DNA from: Culex pipiens pallens
Lineage: Eukaryota; Arthropoda; Insecta; Diptera; Culicidae
Reading direction: 5' to 3'
NCBI RefSeq assembly: GCF_016801865.2
Contig: NC_068937.1
Location: 95,998,500 to 96,062,499, forward strand
Length of the DNA stretch: 64,000 nt
Both the position numbers and the translations under genes were made by a program. This document shows, in pieces, positions 46,350 to 58,820 of this stretch. The notes below the pieces were generated by a model. That model worked only from the letters and a program-made list of their open reading frames with translations. It had not been told where the DNA came from and ran no database searches. Position 1 is the stretch's first letter. Each line of letters begins with the position of its first letter.

Positions 46350-47650
46350 AAAAAAAAAAATTTCATGGTCACTCTTGACAGAAAGTATCTTACTTGCCAA
46401 CCATTAGAAAATCTTCAAAATTTTACACTTGTCAATCGTTACATAAAGATTAGAACAGATATCAGTATTTTAAAAATTCTTTTTTTTATATCTTATATAT
46501 TTGACAACACTTTTGTTATTTCAGTTCTCTCCCTCATTTTCTCTCTTTCTCTCTGTTTTTTACTCTTTCAATCTCTCTTGCTAGTCAAAGCGCTAATTGG
46601 AATGATAAATCCAATAAAATCGCGATTCACTTCGTTTATTGAACTCGTTTTTAATAAAACCAAAAATGAAGTCCACATAAGACTATCCGGTTACACCTAC
46701 AACACACACTCCAACACAAATTTCACACTGAGATAACGCCCAAAACCACACTTCGCGACACTTTCGGTCCCCGGATTTGTTTTTCATCGATCAAAACATT
46801 ACCAACCGTACGAACGCGGCTTTGGTCACGGGCACACTGAACTGACTGCTGCTGCTCTCTTTTGGCGTGTTTGACATATCGTATCCACACCAGCTGCGGT
46901 GCATGTTTTTTGAATGGAAAATTACTCTCGCAGATAAAAACACGCCACACCAGCACTGCGGTATCGTTTCACCAATACAGGCGCGTGTGGTTCGTGGTAT
47001 CGAATTAGGGTGATGAACTTTTTTACGTTGTGCAAAATTAGTTGGGTAAATTTCAGACTTACCTTTTGACGGGTGCGACAACGGTTTGCTATGATACCGG
47101 TTTTTCTATGCGCACCATTTCTCGTCACGACCCAAAACCCGACACAACTCGGTAGCTTGATCGGTGCACCAAACCGAAGTTTGGTGTGACGGCGGTGTGG
47201 ATCGGGTACACAAAACTGACATGGTTTCTGCGCCTACCACACGGGAGAAGTTTGGAACTCTTGATGCCTTGCAAGCCATCTGAACTCAACAGTTCTTAAT
47301 GGTGTGGTTGTCAAAGGCAGTGCATTAGTATTTTAAAGGTTCTTGGTTCGAATCTCGACAGTTATTATTTTATTTTTTGAATGTTTTTATTTGTTTAGAA
47401 TAGTTCGTTAGGAATAGAATTTCGTAGTGTCGTGAAATATAAACTTTAACTTCTCGTGCATATAACCCTGAAATAGGCATTTTCACTTAAACCTGCCTGC
47501 ATAATATGGAATGTTTTCTCTATTCCACTACAAAAATCCATTCAATTTTCTAACTCTTTGACTAAAGCGTCGCAGGTTCGAAGAAGTTACTTAAAAAATG
47601 TATATAATCAGTAATTTTGACAGCAAATATTGAAAAAAAATCCTCAAAAA
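46350..47650. other. Intergenic DNA with CT-rich tract and tRNA-like scrap
   Basis: A CTCTCT/TTTCTC tract lies at about 46,525-46,580. A B-box-like GGTTCGAATCTCG occurs at about 47,345, perhaps a SINE remnant. No gene supported. Confidence 0.4.
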
Positions 47651-47654
47651 TATT

Positions 47655-47735
47655 TGTACCCAGGATTGAACCAGGAACCTCGTGGTAAAAAGACGGAGAC
47701 AACAACCGCCACGCCATCCCGAAGTTGTGAATGAT
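47655..47735 (-). mobile_element. tRNA-derived SINE head
   Basis: Minus strand: GGGATGGCGTGGCGGTTGTTGTCTCCGTC (A-box and anticodon arm) and GTTCCTGGTTCAATCCTGGGTAC (B-box). tRNA-like over about 75 bp. Confidence 0.6.
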
Positions 47736-48172
47736 GGCTGGCAAACCTCAATCAAAACAATGTCGCCTCCGGTTTACTTGGATCAACCATATGTTGAGTT
47801 GCATCCTTGGTATACAGTTTGGGTGCACCGGTGGTGTACCAAGGTGCTTTCGGTACAGTTGCTATGGTGTGACAACAAACAGCTCGGTTTGGTTTCTAAA
47901 GTGGCACGAAAACCGCACCACGGCGCACCAGATCTTGGTGTTCAGTGAAGCCTTTACTAAATTTGCTTTCAAAGCGTTAGTAAGATAACAATTCAAACAT
48001 TTATCTTGAAAATTTGGATTGTTTTCATCATCAGCATGATTAAGAAGAAATTGTAATAGATATAATATAATTTAAACTCAACTATTGATAAATAAAAATT
48101 GCACAAAAAGAAAGATTTTAGCGTGGTAAAATTTGATGGTCCCTGTTAAAAGCTTCCAAGTTGGCTATCAAA

Positions 48173-48213
48173 CAACTTACAAAGCTTTTATCCATAAAAA
48201 GCTTTGTAAGTTG
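48173..48213. other. Perfect 17-bp stem hairpin
   Basis: CAACTTACAAAGCTTTT at 48,173-48,189 and its exact reverse complement at 48,197-48,213, with a 7-base loop. Confidence 0.85.
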
Positions 48214-48893
48214 ATTGATGAGACAACATATTGTTGTTATCGTTCAGTAGAGCGCAAAGAATTCAGGCTGACCAAGCAAAACAGCTTGAACAGTTCGCTT
48301 GAAAATAGTACTATAGTTCTGAATCTTCAATTTTGGTGGCCAATAAGCTTGTTTTCCTCTTATTAATATTGAGCATGTTTGACTTATGTTTCATTACCCT
48401 TCCCAATCACGGACGTCACCGTTTAGACACTGAGTTGAATACAGGTATATAGCTATTAGTGTCGAGTGGGACGGATTTATTTGGTTTTTGATTGAAGCCT
48501 CTTTAAAAAAAAAAAAAAAAAAGGACGACATATGAATATTTGTACTGATTCTGCTTAAACACTGCAACGTTAAAGGTGATGTAAATGTATCGAGATTTTT
48601 TGTAGTTTTTTTGGGCACATTTCTACTTCCATTAAACCGCAGATTGAAAACTATTGTATCGGAATTATCATGTTCCGTTTAACTGTTTGAAGTAGGTTAA
48701 CACAAACAACCCGCCTACTGTATGTCAAGATTAGACATATGGTCGTATCTAGTTTAGGGCGCATTCACAAATGACTTTCGATATTGTTAAGGTTGTACTT
48801 CTTTTGAATATCAACAGTTGAAGTATCTCTGAAGTCTGTGATTGGGATATTCGACATTGAAAGAAAAACTCCAAACCCGTACAATAAATTACA

Positions 48894-48899
48894 TTTATT
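48894..48899 (-). terminator. Candidate poly(A) signal of the chitin-binding gene
   Basis: AATAAA on the minus strand about 810 bases beyond the stop codon at 49,706. The interval between is unique and non-coding, fitting a 3' UTR. Confidence 0.4.
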
Positions 48900-49705
48900 T
48901 ACTCTAACTTTCTTAACGCTACAGTTACAGTTACACTACCTGGCAGCTCCGTTCTTTCGTGTGGCATTCGCAAATAGTTCATGGACGGCAGCGGTGGTGG
49001 GACTTCCCTGTTGGTTGCGGCACCATTCCCGTAAACAATACTGTATAAACACAACTCTCTTTTGCTCAACGAACTGCCGGAGCAAGAGAGGCTCATTTGC
49101 GGGAACGGTTGATAATGGCCGCTTGGTTTTCTGCTGCTGGTTCCTTCCGGATGCCGCCTTCCGTCCCACGAACTGGATGCGAATAGTTGGCTAAAACTTG
49201 CTTAAAAATAATGTTCATCTTTTGATGCTATTTTCGCGCTCCTTTGCGGAAGGTTGGAAAATATTTACATGCTTGGTTGGCTGAGTAAAATAAATATCTA
49301 CTGCGTAAAATGACTCGTTTGTGCGGTTTTTTTCGAATAGTTTTTTGTCATTTTCCTAAATGCTGCTTGAAAATATGGCGTAGATCTACTCCTGAATTAC
49401 GTGACATCTTTCTGACTAGACCTAGATCGATGTCGCTTTCCGTTACGTCACTCTTGTACTCTCGTGTTTCCGCGAAATGTTTCTAAAAGTCTACACGTTC
49501 GAGAGTCGAAATCAGTCCTGCGTGTTTATGTGTTGGTGGCAGCTTCCTAGTTACAGGTCCTATCGCTAATAATCCTTACTCAAGTTACGCTATGACTAAC
49601 TTAAACGTTACGCCGTTGAGGCTTGTCTTGTCGTGGTCGTTGTGTGTGTACGTTTGTCGCTGACTACTATTCGCTCTGAGTGTTCGCTGAGTATTCCTAT
49701 CCGGC

Positions 49706-52700
49706 TCAGAACAAACTTCTGCGTCGGTTGCCAAGGTTGATCCACTCGACCGGTATCTCCGACCGCTCCTGCATCGGGGTGTTCTGGCACTCGGGCACCT
49801 TGGCCACCCGCTCGCAGCGTCGGCTCACGTTCCAGTACACGTAACCCTTCGGGCAGCGGTACATGTTGGGCTGCAGCACGTCACTGCTGCGTCCCTCGCC
49901 GGCCAGGCAGCGCACGAACGTCGAGCTGCACTTCTGTTCGTCCAACGCGAAGTGACCCTCTGCCGGGCAGAGTGGCTTCGTTGAGCGAAGTTGCATCTGA
50001 AACAAGAGAGATAGAGGTACCGTCAAGATACGTTAACAAACATCCCGTTGAAGTAACTTACCGGTTGAACCTGGGGTGCGAGTGCGCTGCGCAGGAACCG
50101 CATGCTTGACGACTGGCACTGCTCATCACCGGCTGCCGGTTCGCTGCACTGGATTCCTTCCTCGTTGTACACGGTCGCGTTCGGGCAGCTGAACATCACG
50201 ATGCTGTAGTCCATGCTGTTCGGCTTCTGCGTACACTGGTAGAACATGTTGCAGTCCTGCGGATGCCGACGGAAGCCCGTGGGGCACACGAAGCTAGCCT
50301 GGCCTTCACCAACCTGCGGACAATTGCTCTGGCATCCTTCGGGGCAGCTTCCGGGAGTCGTCGTCGCCGGCTGTCCAGCGGTTGTCGTCTCCATGCTGGC
50401 ATCGGTCGAAGCGTCCGTTGATGATCCGGCGTCGGTAGGCTGTGTCGATGCTTCCCCACCGGCTTCGGTAGTTTCCTGTCCCGGTTGTGTGGTCGTTTCC
50501 TGTGCTGGTTGAGCAGTAGTTTCCGGTTGCGTTGTAGCTTCCGTTCCCTGAACAGTTGTTGTTGTTTCAGCGGCAGCCGTCGTCGTTTCAGCGGCACCAG
50601 TTGTGGTTTCCTGAACTATCGTTGTTGTCTCGCTTGGCGCTGCAGTCGTTTCTTGCCCAGCTGTGGTGGTTTCCTGAGCAGACGTTGTTATTTCCGACGC
50701 AGCAGTGGTTTCCGCTGCTCCCGTTGTAGTTTCACCCGGCGCCGTCGTTGTTTCTTGAGTCGCCGGTGTCGTAGTCTCGGCTCCAGCTTGCGTTGTCGTT
50801 TCCTGACTTCCCTCCGTCGTCGTTTGCTGTCCGGCTGCTTCCGTCGTAGTTTCCTGAGCCGCTCCTCCGGTTGTCGTCTCCATACCTGCACCATCAGTCG
50901 TAGGATTACTGGTGGTTGTGGCGGCGCTAGTTTCTCCTGTAACAATGGACGTGGTAGATTCAGCCTCCGACTCTGTACTCGTCGTCATGGATTCGGTTGA
51001 TGATGATTCAGTGGTGGTGGGGGCAGACCCCCTCCCGGAACAGTCTCTCGGCGGCGAGACACTGTCCTCGTGGTTGCACGTTTCTACACTCGGGTCCCAG
51101 ATTGTACCCTCGGGGCAGTCGAAGTGGAACACGGAGAAGTTTTCTCCCATGCCGTCCCAGTCGACGCACCGGTAGAACTTGGTACAATCGTCGGGGTTGG
51201 GGAAGAAGCCCGCCTCGGTACAGTTGACCGGGGTCGGGGATGATGTCGATGATTGCATGCTCGCGGTGGTGGATGAAGCTGGTGCCATGCTAGATGATGT
51301 TGTGGAACTCATGCTTGGGGTAGTGGAACTCATGCTTTGGGAAGTCGTGCTAGGAGTGGTGGAGGATGAACTCTGGGTTGTGGAAGTCGTGCTTTGGGTT
51401 GTGGATGTAGTGGTAGGGGTAGTTGATGTCGTGCTTTGGGTTGTGGAAGATGAGCTTTGGGTAGTTGAAGTTGTGCTTGGGGATTGGGATGTCGTGCTTT
51501 GGGTAGTGGAAGTTGTGCTTTGGGTAGTGGAAGTCGTGCTTTGGGTAGTGGAAGTAGTGCTTTGGGTTGTGGTAGTTGTGCTTTGGGTTGTGGAAGTCGT
51601 GCTAGGAGTTGTGGAAGAGGAAGAACTCATGCTTGTGGATGATTGGGTGGTTGTGTTAGTTGCGCTTGATGCCTCAGTCGTGCTTGATGGTTGTGATGTC
51701 GTGCTTGAGGACTGCTGGGTGTTACCTGTTTGACCGCCGCACATTTCTACTACGTTATCGTGGTTACAAGTTTGGAGCTGTTGGTCCCAGGCGGTACCGT
51801 CTCCGCAGGTGAAGTCATACTTGGTATAACCGCCCTTGCCGTTGTCGACGCATCGGTAGAACTTCTTGCAGTCATTCGGATCGCCCATGAAGCCTTCCGA
51901 GGTACATTCACCACCCGACGGTTGGTTGGTGGTGGGTTCCTGTCCTCCAGTAGTGGTTTCCTGTCCTGAGGTTGTAGTCTCCTGACCTGCTGTAGTTGTT
52001 TCTTGTCCGGCTGCGCCAGTAGTCGTTTCCTGTCCAGATGCTCCAGTGGTTGTTTCCTGGCCTGACGCAGTAGTTGTCTCTTGTCCTGCTGCTCCAGTCG
52101 TAGTTTCCTGACCCGATACGGTAGTTGTCTCCTGTCCAGATGCTCCAGTGGTCGTCTCTTGTCCTGAGGTAGTGCCTTCAGCGGGTTGCGTTGTCGTTTC
52201 TTGCTTTTCTTCTGCTGGTGTCGTGCCCGCTACCGTAGTCGTTTCCTGTGCTGATTCCGTCGTAGTGGCCGCCTGAGTTGTCGTCTCAACGGGTGCTTGT
52301 GTAGTCGTTTCAGCCGCACCAGTCGTTGTTTCTTGAGCGGCCGTCATAGCTGCTTGAGTCGTTGTCTCCTGACCAGCTTGCGTCGTCGTTTCCTGACCAG
52401 CTTGAGTCGTCGATTCCTGACCAGCTTGAGTTGTCGTTTCCTGACCAGCCGGCGTGGTCTCCGAGGCCGCTGTCGTGGTGGTCATTTGGTTTTCGGAGTC
52501 CGGAGATGTGGTGCTCTGCGCGTCCGGTTCGGGGGCTGGCTCTGGTGGGCGATCGGCACCGCAGTTTGGAACTTCGTACTCATAGTTACAAGCCTGAATG
52601 CTTTGGTCCCAAGCCGTTCCATCGGCGCAGGTGAATTCGTGCTTCGTGAAGCCTCCCTTGCCGTTGTCGACGCATCGGTAGAACTTTTTGCAATCACTGT

Positions 52701-55700
52701 CGTGAGGCATGAACCCTTCGGACTCGCATCCTTCCGGTGATAGGGTCGTGGCGGGTTGCGTTTCGGTGGTTTGTTCATCGGTACCGGATGTTGTTGTTTC
52801 GCTTCCCGAAGCTGTTGTCTGTCCTGCTTGTGTTGTACTTTCTCCGGCTGGTTCCGACGGGCTTCCCGTTGTTGTTTCGAGGTTTCCAGCGGTGGTGGTT
52901 TCTTGGCCTGAAGTTGTGGTGGTTTCTTGACCTGAAGATGTTGTGGTTTCCTGTCCAGATGATGTGGTAGTTTCTTGACCAGACACTGATGTCGTTTCTT
53001 GACCTGGCGGTGTAGTGGTCTGCTCCGTTTGGCTAGCCGTAGTTCCTTGACCTTGCGTGGTTTCCTCTTTAGGTGCTTCAGTTGTTTCAGCTCCTGATCC
53101 AGTCGTAGTCTCCTGTCCAGGGTTGGCAGTGGTAGTTTCAGACGTTTGTGTAGTAACTTCCTGGGCATTGGTGCTTCCTTCTACATTACCGCTCGTGGTA
53201 GGAGCATCAGTAGACGCTTCCGAACTGGATAGCATTGGTTCAGTCGAGCTGGCTTGATCCGGTGGCAGGTAGGTGTTTCCAGGACCCTGTGGGCTACCAC
53301 CTTCCGGACGTCCTCCGGTTCCACACTTGGAGTTTTGAACGGAGTCCGGATGGTTGCAAGCAAGAATGTCGTTATCCCAAACAGTGCCAGCGCCGCAGGT
53401 AAACTCGTACCGAGTGAATCCTCCGTTTCCGTTGTCGACGCAGCGGTAGAACTTCTTGCAGTTCGATTCATGCTCCATGAAACCTTCACGTTCGCAGACA
53501 CCGTTGCTTCCGGCTGGAACCACTGGGGCACTTGTCGTAGTTGTTTGCTGGCACGGTGGAACAGTGGATGAGGAGGAGCCTTGTTCAGCGGGAGATCCGG
53601 AACCATTTCCCTGTGTGCCTTCCGGGCCGTTGGGTCCATTTGGACCGTTAGAACCATCTGGACCGTTGGGACCATCTGGGCCATTAGAACCATCGGGACC
53701 ATTAGGACCGCCTGGGCCGTTTGGACCGTTGGGACCATCTGGACCGTTAGAACCATCTGGACCGTTCGCATCGGGACCATTGGGGCCATTGGGACCATCT
53801 GGACCGTTGGGGCCAGTTGGACCGTTGGGACCATCTGGTCCGTTGGGACCATTTCCACCATCTGGGCCATTAGGACCATTAGAGCCGTTAGAACCATCTG
53901 GACCATTAGGTCCATTTCCGCCATCTGGGCCATTTGGACCGTTAGGTCCTTGATTATTGTTGTTCGGTCCATTGGGTCCTTGGTTATTGTTGTTTGGTCC
54001 ATTCGGTCCTTGATTGTTGTTGTTGGGTCCATCAGGTCCTTGATTGTTATTGTTGGATCCATTAGGTCCTTGATTGTTGTTATTGGGTCCATCAGGTCCT
54101 TGATTGTTATTGTTGGGTCCATTAGGTCCTTGATTGTTGTTATTGGGTCCATCAGGTCCTTGGTTGTTATTGTCAGGTCCCTGATTATTGTTGTTTGGCC
54201 CGTTAGGTCCTTGACCGCTACCTCCATTACCAGACTGACTCTGGCCCTGCTTGCAGGTGGGATTCTCCACGGCCCACGCATGGTTACAGTTCGAGATGCT
54301 GTCGTCCCACACGGTGTTGTCGCTACACTTGAACTCGTACTTGGTGTATCCGCCCTGTCCGTTCGATACGCACCGGTAGAACTTCTGACAGTCGTTGGGA
54401 TCTCCCATGAAGCCATCGTTGGTGCAAGCCGGCGAGCTGCCGCTCGAGGAGGAGGAATCCGGCTTGGCCGTAGTCGTTGTTTGCTCTGCAGGTTTGCCGG
54501 TTGTCGTGGTAGTGCTGGACGATGAAGACGAAGACGCTGCCGTAGTTCCGGCCGTCGTTTGAACCTCGTTGACGTCGGGATTGGTGCTATCCTCCGTGGT
54601 TGTTGGCTGCGGGGCAGCAGCAGCAGTAGTTGTGGGCGCTGGAGCTTCCGAAGACGAAGACGGAGCAGGTGTGACGGATGCTTCCGAGGTAGCTGGTTGT
54701 TCACCGGATGTGGTCTGTTCGGAGGTGCTGCTTGGTTCCGCGGGAGCTTCGGTAGAGGGAGCTTGCGTTGGGGCAGCCGTGCTCGGTGCCTGAGTGGGAG
54801 CGGATGTGGCTGGGGCTTGAGTGGGAGCAGTCGTGGTTGCAGCTTGGGTTGGAGCGGCGGAGGCAGGTGCTTCCGTTGCCGGAGCTTGGGTGGTGGCAGG
54901 TTCTGGGTTTTGGTTGTTGTTGGAGCCTTGTTGATTGTTGTTGTTTGACTGATTGTTGCCGTTGTTTGATCCTTGTTGGTTGTTGTTGTTTGACTGATTG
55001 TTATTATTGTCAGACCCTTGGTTCTGGTTGTTGTTGTTCGATTGGTTGTTGTTGGAACCTTGGTTCTGATTGTTGTTATTCGATTGGTTGTTGTTGGAAC
55101 CTTGGTTCTGATTGTTGTTGTTCGATTGGTTGTTATTGTTGTTGTTGGATCCTTGTTGGTTGTTGTTGTTTGACTGATTGTTGTTATTGTCAGTTCCTTG
55201 GTTCTGATTGTTGTTGTTCGATTGGTTGTTGTTGTTGTTGCTATTGGATCCTTGCTGGTTGTTGTTGTTCGATTGGTTGTTGTTGGAACCTTGGTTCTGA
55301 TTGTTGTTGTTCGATTGGTTGTCATTGTTGTTGTCGGATCCTTGTTGATTATTGTTATTATTTTGTCCTTGGTTGTTATTGTTCTGCCCTTGATTATTAT
55401 TGTTCTGTCCTTGATTGTTGTTGTTCTGTTGGTTGCTCTGATTATTCTGATTGCTCTGGTTATTCTGGTTGTTTTGATTGTTCTGATTGTTTTGGTTGTT
55501 CTGTCCTTGATTGTTGTTGTTCCATTGATTGTTATTATTTTGGTTATTCTGATTATTGTTGTTGTTCTGCCCTTGGTTATTATTGTTCCATTGATTGTTG
55601 TTATTTTGGTTGTTCTGATTGTTGTTTTGTCCTTGGTTGTTATTATTTTGTTGATTATTTTGATTGTTCTGATTATTATTGTTGTTATTTTGATTCTGTC

Positions 55701-57272
55701 CTTGGTTGTTGTTGTTCTGGTTGTTCTGGTTATTCTGATTGTTTTGGTTGTTATTATTCTGTCCCTGATTGTTATTGTTGTTCCAGTTGTTATTATTTCC
55801 CTGATTCTGACCGTTCTGTCCTTGGTTGTTCTGATTCTGATTCCACTGATTGTTGTTGTTGGATCCACTGCCCTGATTGTTACTGTTCGATCCTTGGTTC
55901 TGATTGTTCCACTGATTGTTGCTATTCGATCCCTGACTGCTGCTGCTCTGTCCTTGATTCTGGTTATTCCATTGGTTATTGTTGCTTGAACCTTGGCTGC
56001 TACCACTCGAACCTTGATTGTTATTGTTCCATTGGTTGTTGTTGTTGGAACCCTGGTTGTTACTGTTCGTTCCTTGGTTATTATTGTTCCATTGGTTGTT
56101 GTTACTTGAACCTTGGTTGCTGCCACTTGATCCTTGGTTATTATTGTTCCATTGATTGTTGTTATTCGATCCCTGGTTGCTTCCACTTGATCCTTGGTTA
56201 TTATTGTTCCATTGATTGTTGTTATTCGATCCTTGACTGCCGCCATTCGATCCCTGATTGTTATTGTTCCACTGGTTGTTTCCACCACTGCTCGACGACG
56301 AACTGCTGCTGGAACTGCTTGAGCTACTGCTCGAACTGCTACTGCTACTGCTCGAACTGCTCGATTGCGATGACCCTCCCTGCCCATCGCTAGTCGATGT
56401 CGTCATGTTCATGTAGTTGCTGCCCTGCTGGTTCATGTGGGCTTCGGAGGATGTCGTATTCGTAGTCACACCATTCTCCGTCATCGAACCGCTCGACGAG
56501 GTCATGTTCGCTTCGGCGGACATGTTGCTCTGGCTGAAGCTTTCCGTGTTGACGACGTAGTCGTTCTCCGCTCGGCGCGTGCACCGCTCCACTGCGTAGT
56601 CGTGGTTACACGCATCGATCCGGTCATCCCACACCGTTCCGTCCCCGCAGCGGAACGGGTACTTGGTGAAGCCGCCGTTGCCGTTCGACACGCAGCGGTA
56701 GAACATCTGGCAGTCGACCGGATCGCCGACGAAGCCGTCCTGCTCGCACGGGAAGCTTGGGTCTTCGCTGGAGCTGGCGGGGCTTTGGGGTTGCTGCTGC
56801 TGTCCTTCTTCCGCCGGTTCCGCAGGTTTCGGGTACTCGTAGCCTTGCTCTTCACCGCCGTTGATGTCGTTCTCGTTGTCCGAAGGTTCCGGCTGCTGGG
56901 GTTCCTGGGGTTGTTGAGGTTGCTGCGCTTCCGGTTCCACTGGTCGCTGCTCGTTGGTCGCTTCCGAAGTGCTGAAGTGTTCGGTCATCTCGTGCATGTT
57001 GGACGCTTCTCCGGCCATTGGCCCGGAGGGGGCGTACTCCTGGTCTTGGTTCCCATCGATCTCGTTGTTTGCGCCGCCGCACTCGGGTCGTTCCGACTCG
57101 TACGGATGGACGCAGACGCTCTCGACGCCGGAGTAAACCGTTCCGGGGCCACAACGGAACTTGTACGCGGTCAGCTTGCCGTCTTCCTCAACGCATCGGT
57201 AAAAGGCGTTACAGTCGTTTGGGTCCGAGGCGAAACCTTCCTCCTGGCACTCGAATCGGGTCGTGGCAGCTG
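49706..57272 (-). CDS. Mucin-like chitin-binding protein with nine CBM14 domains (5' end missing)
   Basis: Two exons are visible: 57,272-50,062 (after acceptor TTTCAG) and 49,996-49,706, joined across a 65-bp GTAAGT...CAG intron in phase 0. Together they give about 2,500 residues. Nine six-Cys peritrophin-A (CBM14/ChtBD2) domains are at 57,079-57,256, 56,581-56,752, 54,250-54,432, 53,320-53,500, 52,558-52,731, 51,738-51,910, 51,039-51,226, 50,114-50,292 and 49,786-49,970. Most carry the core DCxKFYRCV...F.C..GT.WD....CNH. The linkers are Ser, Asn/Gln, Gly-Pro-Asn/Asp and Thr rich, so heavy O-glycosylation is likely. The family binds chitin in peritrophic matrix or cuticle and is secreted. The exon begins with two bases of a split codon, so a signal-peptide exon lies upstream and was not found. 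It resembles insect intestinal mucins or Mur-type proteins; exact orthology is unknown. Confidence 0.93.
50325..52550 (-). repeat. Thr-rich mucin repeats between domains 5 and 8
   Basis: Apart from the domains at 51,738-51,910 and 51,039-51,226, this span codes for QETTT-type units (GQETTTGA, AETTT) and, at 51,240-51,720, STTSTTQSTTS units. It is a probable O-glycosylation zone. Confidence 0.85.
53605..54235 (-). repeat. Gly-Pro-Asn/Asp repeat linker
   Basis: About 210 residues: first GPNNNNQGPD units of 8-10 residues, then GPN/GPD triplets (GPNGPDGPNGSNGP). Collagen-like Gly periodicity is present, but Pro sits in the second position of each triplet and Asn/Asp in the third. Confidence 0.9.
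54905..56283 (-). repeat. Asn/Gln-rich (prion-like) linker coding repeat
   Basis: About 460 residues, nearly all Asn, Gln, Ser and Gly with periodic Trp in the first half (NNQWNNNNQGS units) and QNNQNNQNN/NNNQGSNNNQSNNN units later. On the plus strand it appears as GTT/ATT/CTG triplets, which opens long spurious frames. Composition resembles prion-like or phase-separating domains (inference). Confidence 0.9.
56284..56370 (-). repeat. Poly-serine tract in the chitin-binding protein
   Basis: About 28 consecutive Ser residues written with mixed AGC/AGT/TCG/TCC codons. It marks the start of the low-complexity linker between domains 2 and 3. Confidence 0.9.
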
Positions 57273-58820
57273 CTGAAAGGACAACGAAAAGGACACGTTT
57301 AGTCGATGTGGTTGGAAGTTTAGCTGGACCAGACAGTTTAGAGTTTTCAATGAAGCAATTTGGACGGCTTGCGAGCTCTCTTCGAGATAAAACTAAATAA
57401 TGTGCGATACGTTTCAGGGAGTAAATTAAAATAATTCACCTTGTCGGCTTGTGGTAGGACAAAGGGAAGGGGTCACTTTCCCACGTTACGGTAAAGCTTC
57501 CTGTTCAGTTCCTGTTTTACTTGGAGTTCGAATGGACATAGACAATTAGATGCGAAATATTTTAAAAATATCAGAAATGACAATTAAAATGAAAAAATAC
57601 ACAAAAGTGATTGTTTAAGATGTTTGTCAGTGATGTAATCGGTTCTGGCCAAGGTTCCCTAGTCCTTCTGGACAAAAGCACCGTTCGTCCGCTGCAAAAC
57701 GGTGCCGTAATGAGTTTTCAGTTTCCCCTTTCGCCACATCGTCCTTGGGTCCAAAAATAACCCCAAAATGGCGCCACCGGTGAGACTCTCCACTCTGGTG
57801 TACACGATAAGATTTAATTAGATTTTTTGCCCGATGCTTCGACACACCCGAGTGCATCCACTTCCGCCAAAGTGTTGTGCAAATAAACGTGCTTCCTTTT
57901 CACGACGGCGCCTGCAAGGTAGACTCGCCGCATTACATCGGTGCTGCTGGACAATGCGATTTGCGCGCGCTCAACCGAATTCCGTGAAAGAAGTTCGAGC
58001 TTTGAAGTGGGTTTGCCACTATTGTGAGAGTGCCGCAGCTTGCTTATCGGGAACCAATAAATCTGCACCCGATGAGTAGCGAAGAAATCGCTTTTATTAC
58101 TGCGCCCAAGTCGGTCTTCACGCTGATGTTTATTGACGTTTTGAGGGGGGAGGGTGATAAATCATGTTTATCGCCCCGGCAAGGCTGCAATCCGCACAGC
58201 ATGAACGATGAGCGCGCGTTTTATTGTATTATTGATATTGCAGCCACCATCATCGCTATTGGAATCTTTAGAACCTGAAAGCATCAAGTGCATCAATCTT
58301 GGATGCACTTGAAAGTTTTGCGCCATAATTGCATGCGAACATCTCCGGAGCAGCAGGGGAGAGTGCTTGGCTTCAATATATGATAGCCTTTTTACGATTT
58401 TTCCCTCTGATTTTCCCAACAACAGAAAGAATGTCCATAATTGAATTATTGCATTTTCCACAAAAGAGAATTTCTCTCAGCTGTCTCAGTGTTCTGCTGC
58501 AAGTGAAGTGGATGCAATTTTCCGAAGAAGATTCTTGTTCAATCTCACTCACTTCAACAACCCTGGTAGTTGGCAGGAATTTCAATAGGTTAACTTGTTC
58601 TTGGGAATCTCTATTAACTATCGAAGCCAGATTTTATTTCTTATCAACTTTTTTTTTAGCTATAATAGTATAAAATTCCATAATTGAACACCCCTTCAAG
58701 GCAATTTGAAACATACTTAACTGTTCGGGAGAGGTTCTTTCAAATATTACTTAACACAAACTTTCCCCTTTTGTTCTCTGGTATGCCTTTTAACGTTATA
58801 TTAGTATTAATGTAGGGACA
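57273..58820. other. 5' flank of the chitin-binding gene; first exon not found
   Basis: Unique DNA. I looked for a minus-strand ATG followed by a hydrophobic stretch and a phase-1 donor and found none. 57,600-58,270 is GC-richer and could hold regulatory sequence. The short frames on both strands are not supported. Confidence 0.4.

Noticed and set aside
53181..56387. A 1,068-aa minus-strand frame overlapping the chitin-binding gene
   Set aside because: It is a shifted reading of the Asn/Gln and Gly-Pro triplet repeats; the main frame has nine intact cysteine domains and proper splice sites.
54768..56393. A 541-aa plus-strand Cys/Tyr/Ser-rich frame
   Set aside because: Antisense reading of the AAC/CAA repeats; its composition is a pure product of the triplets.
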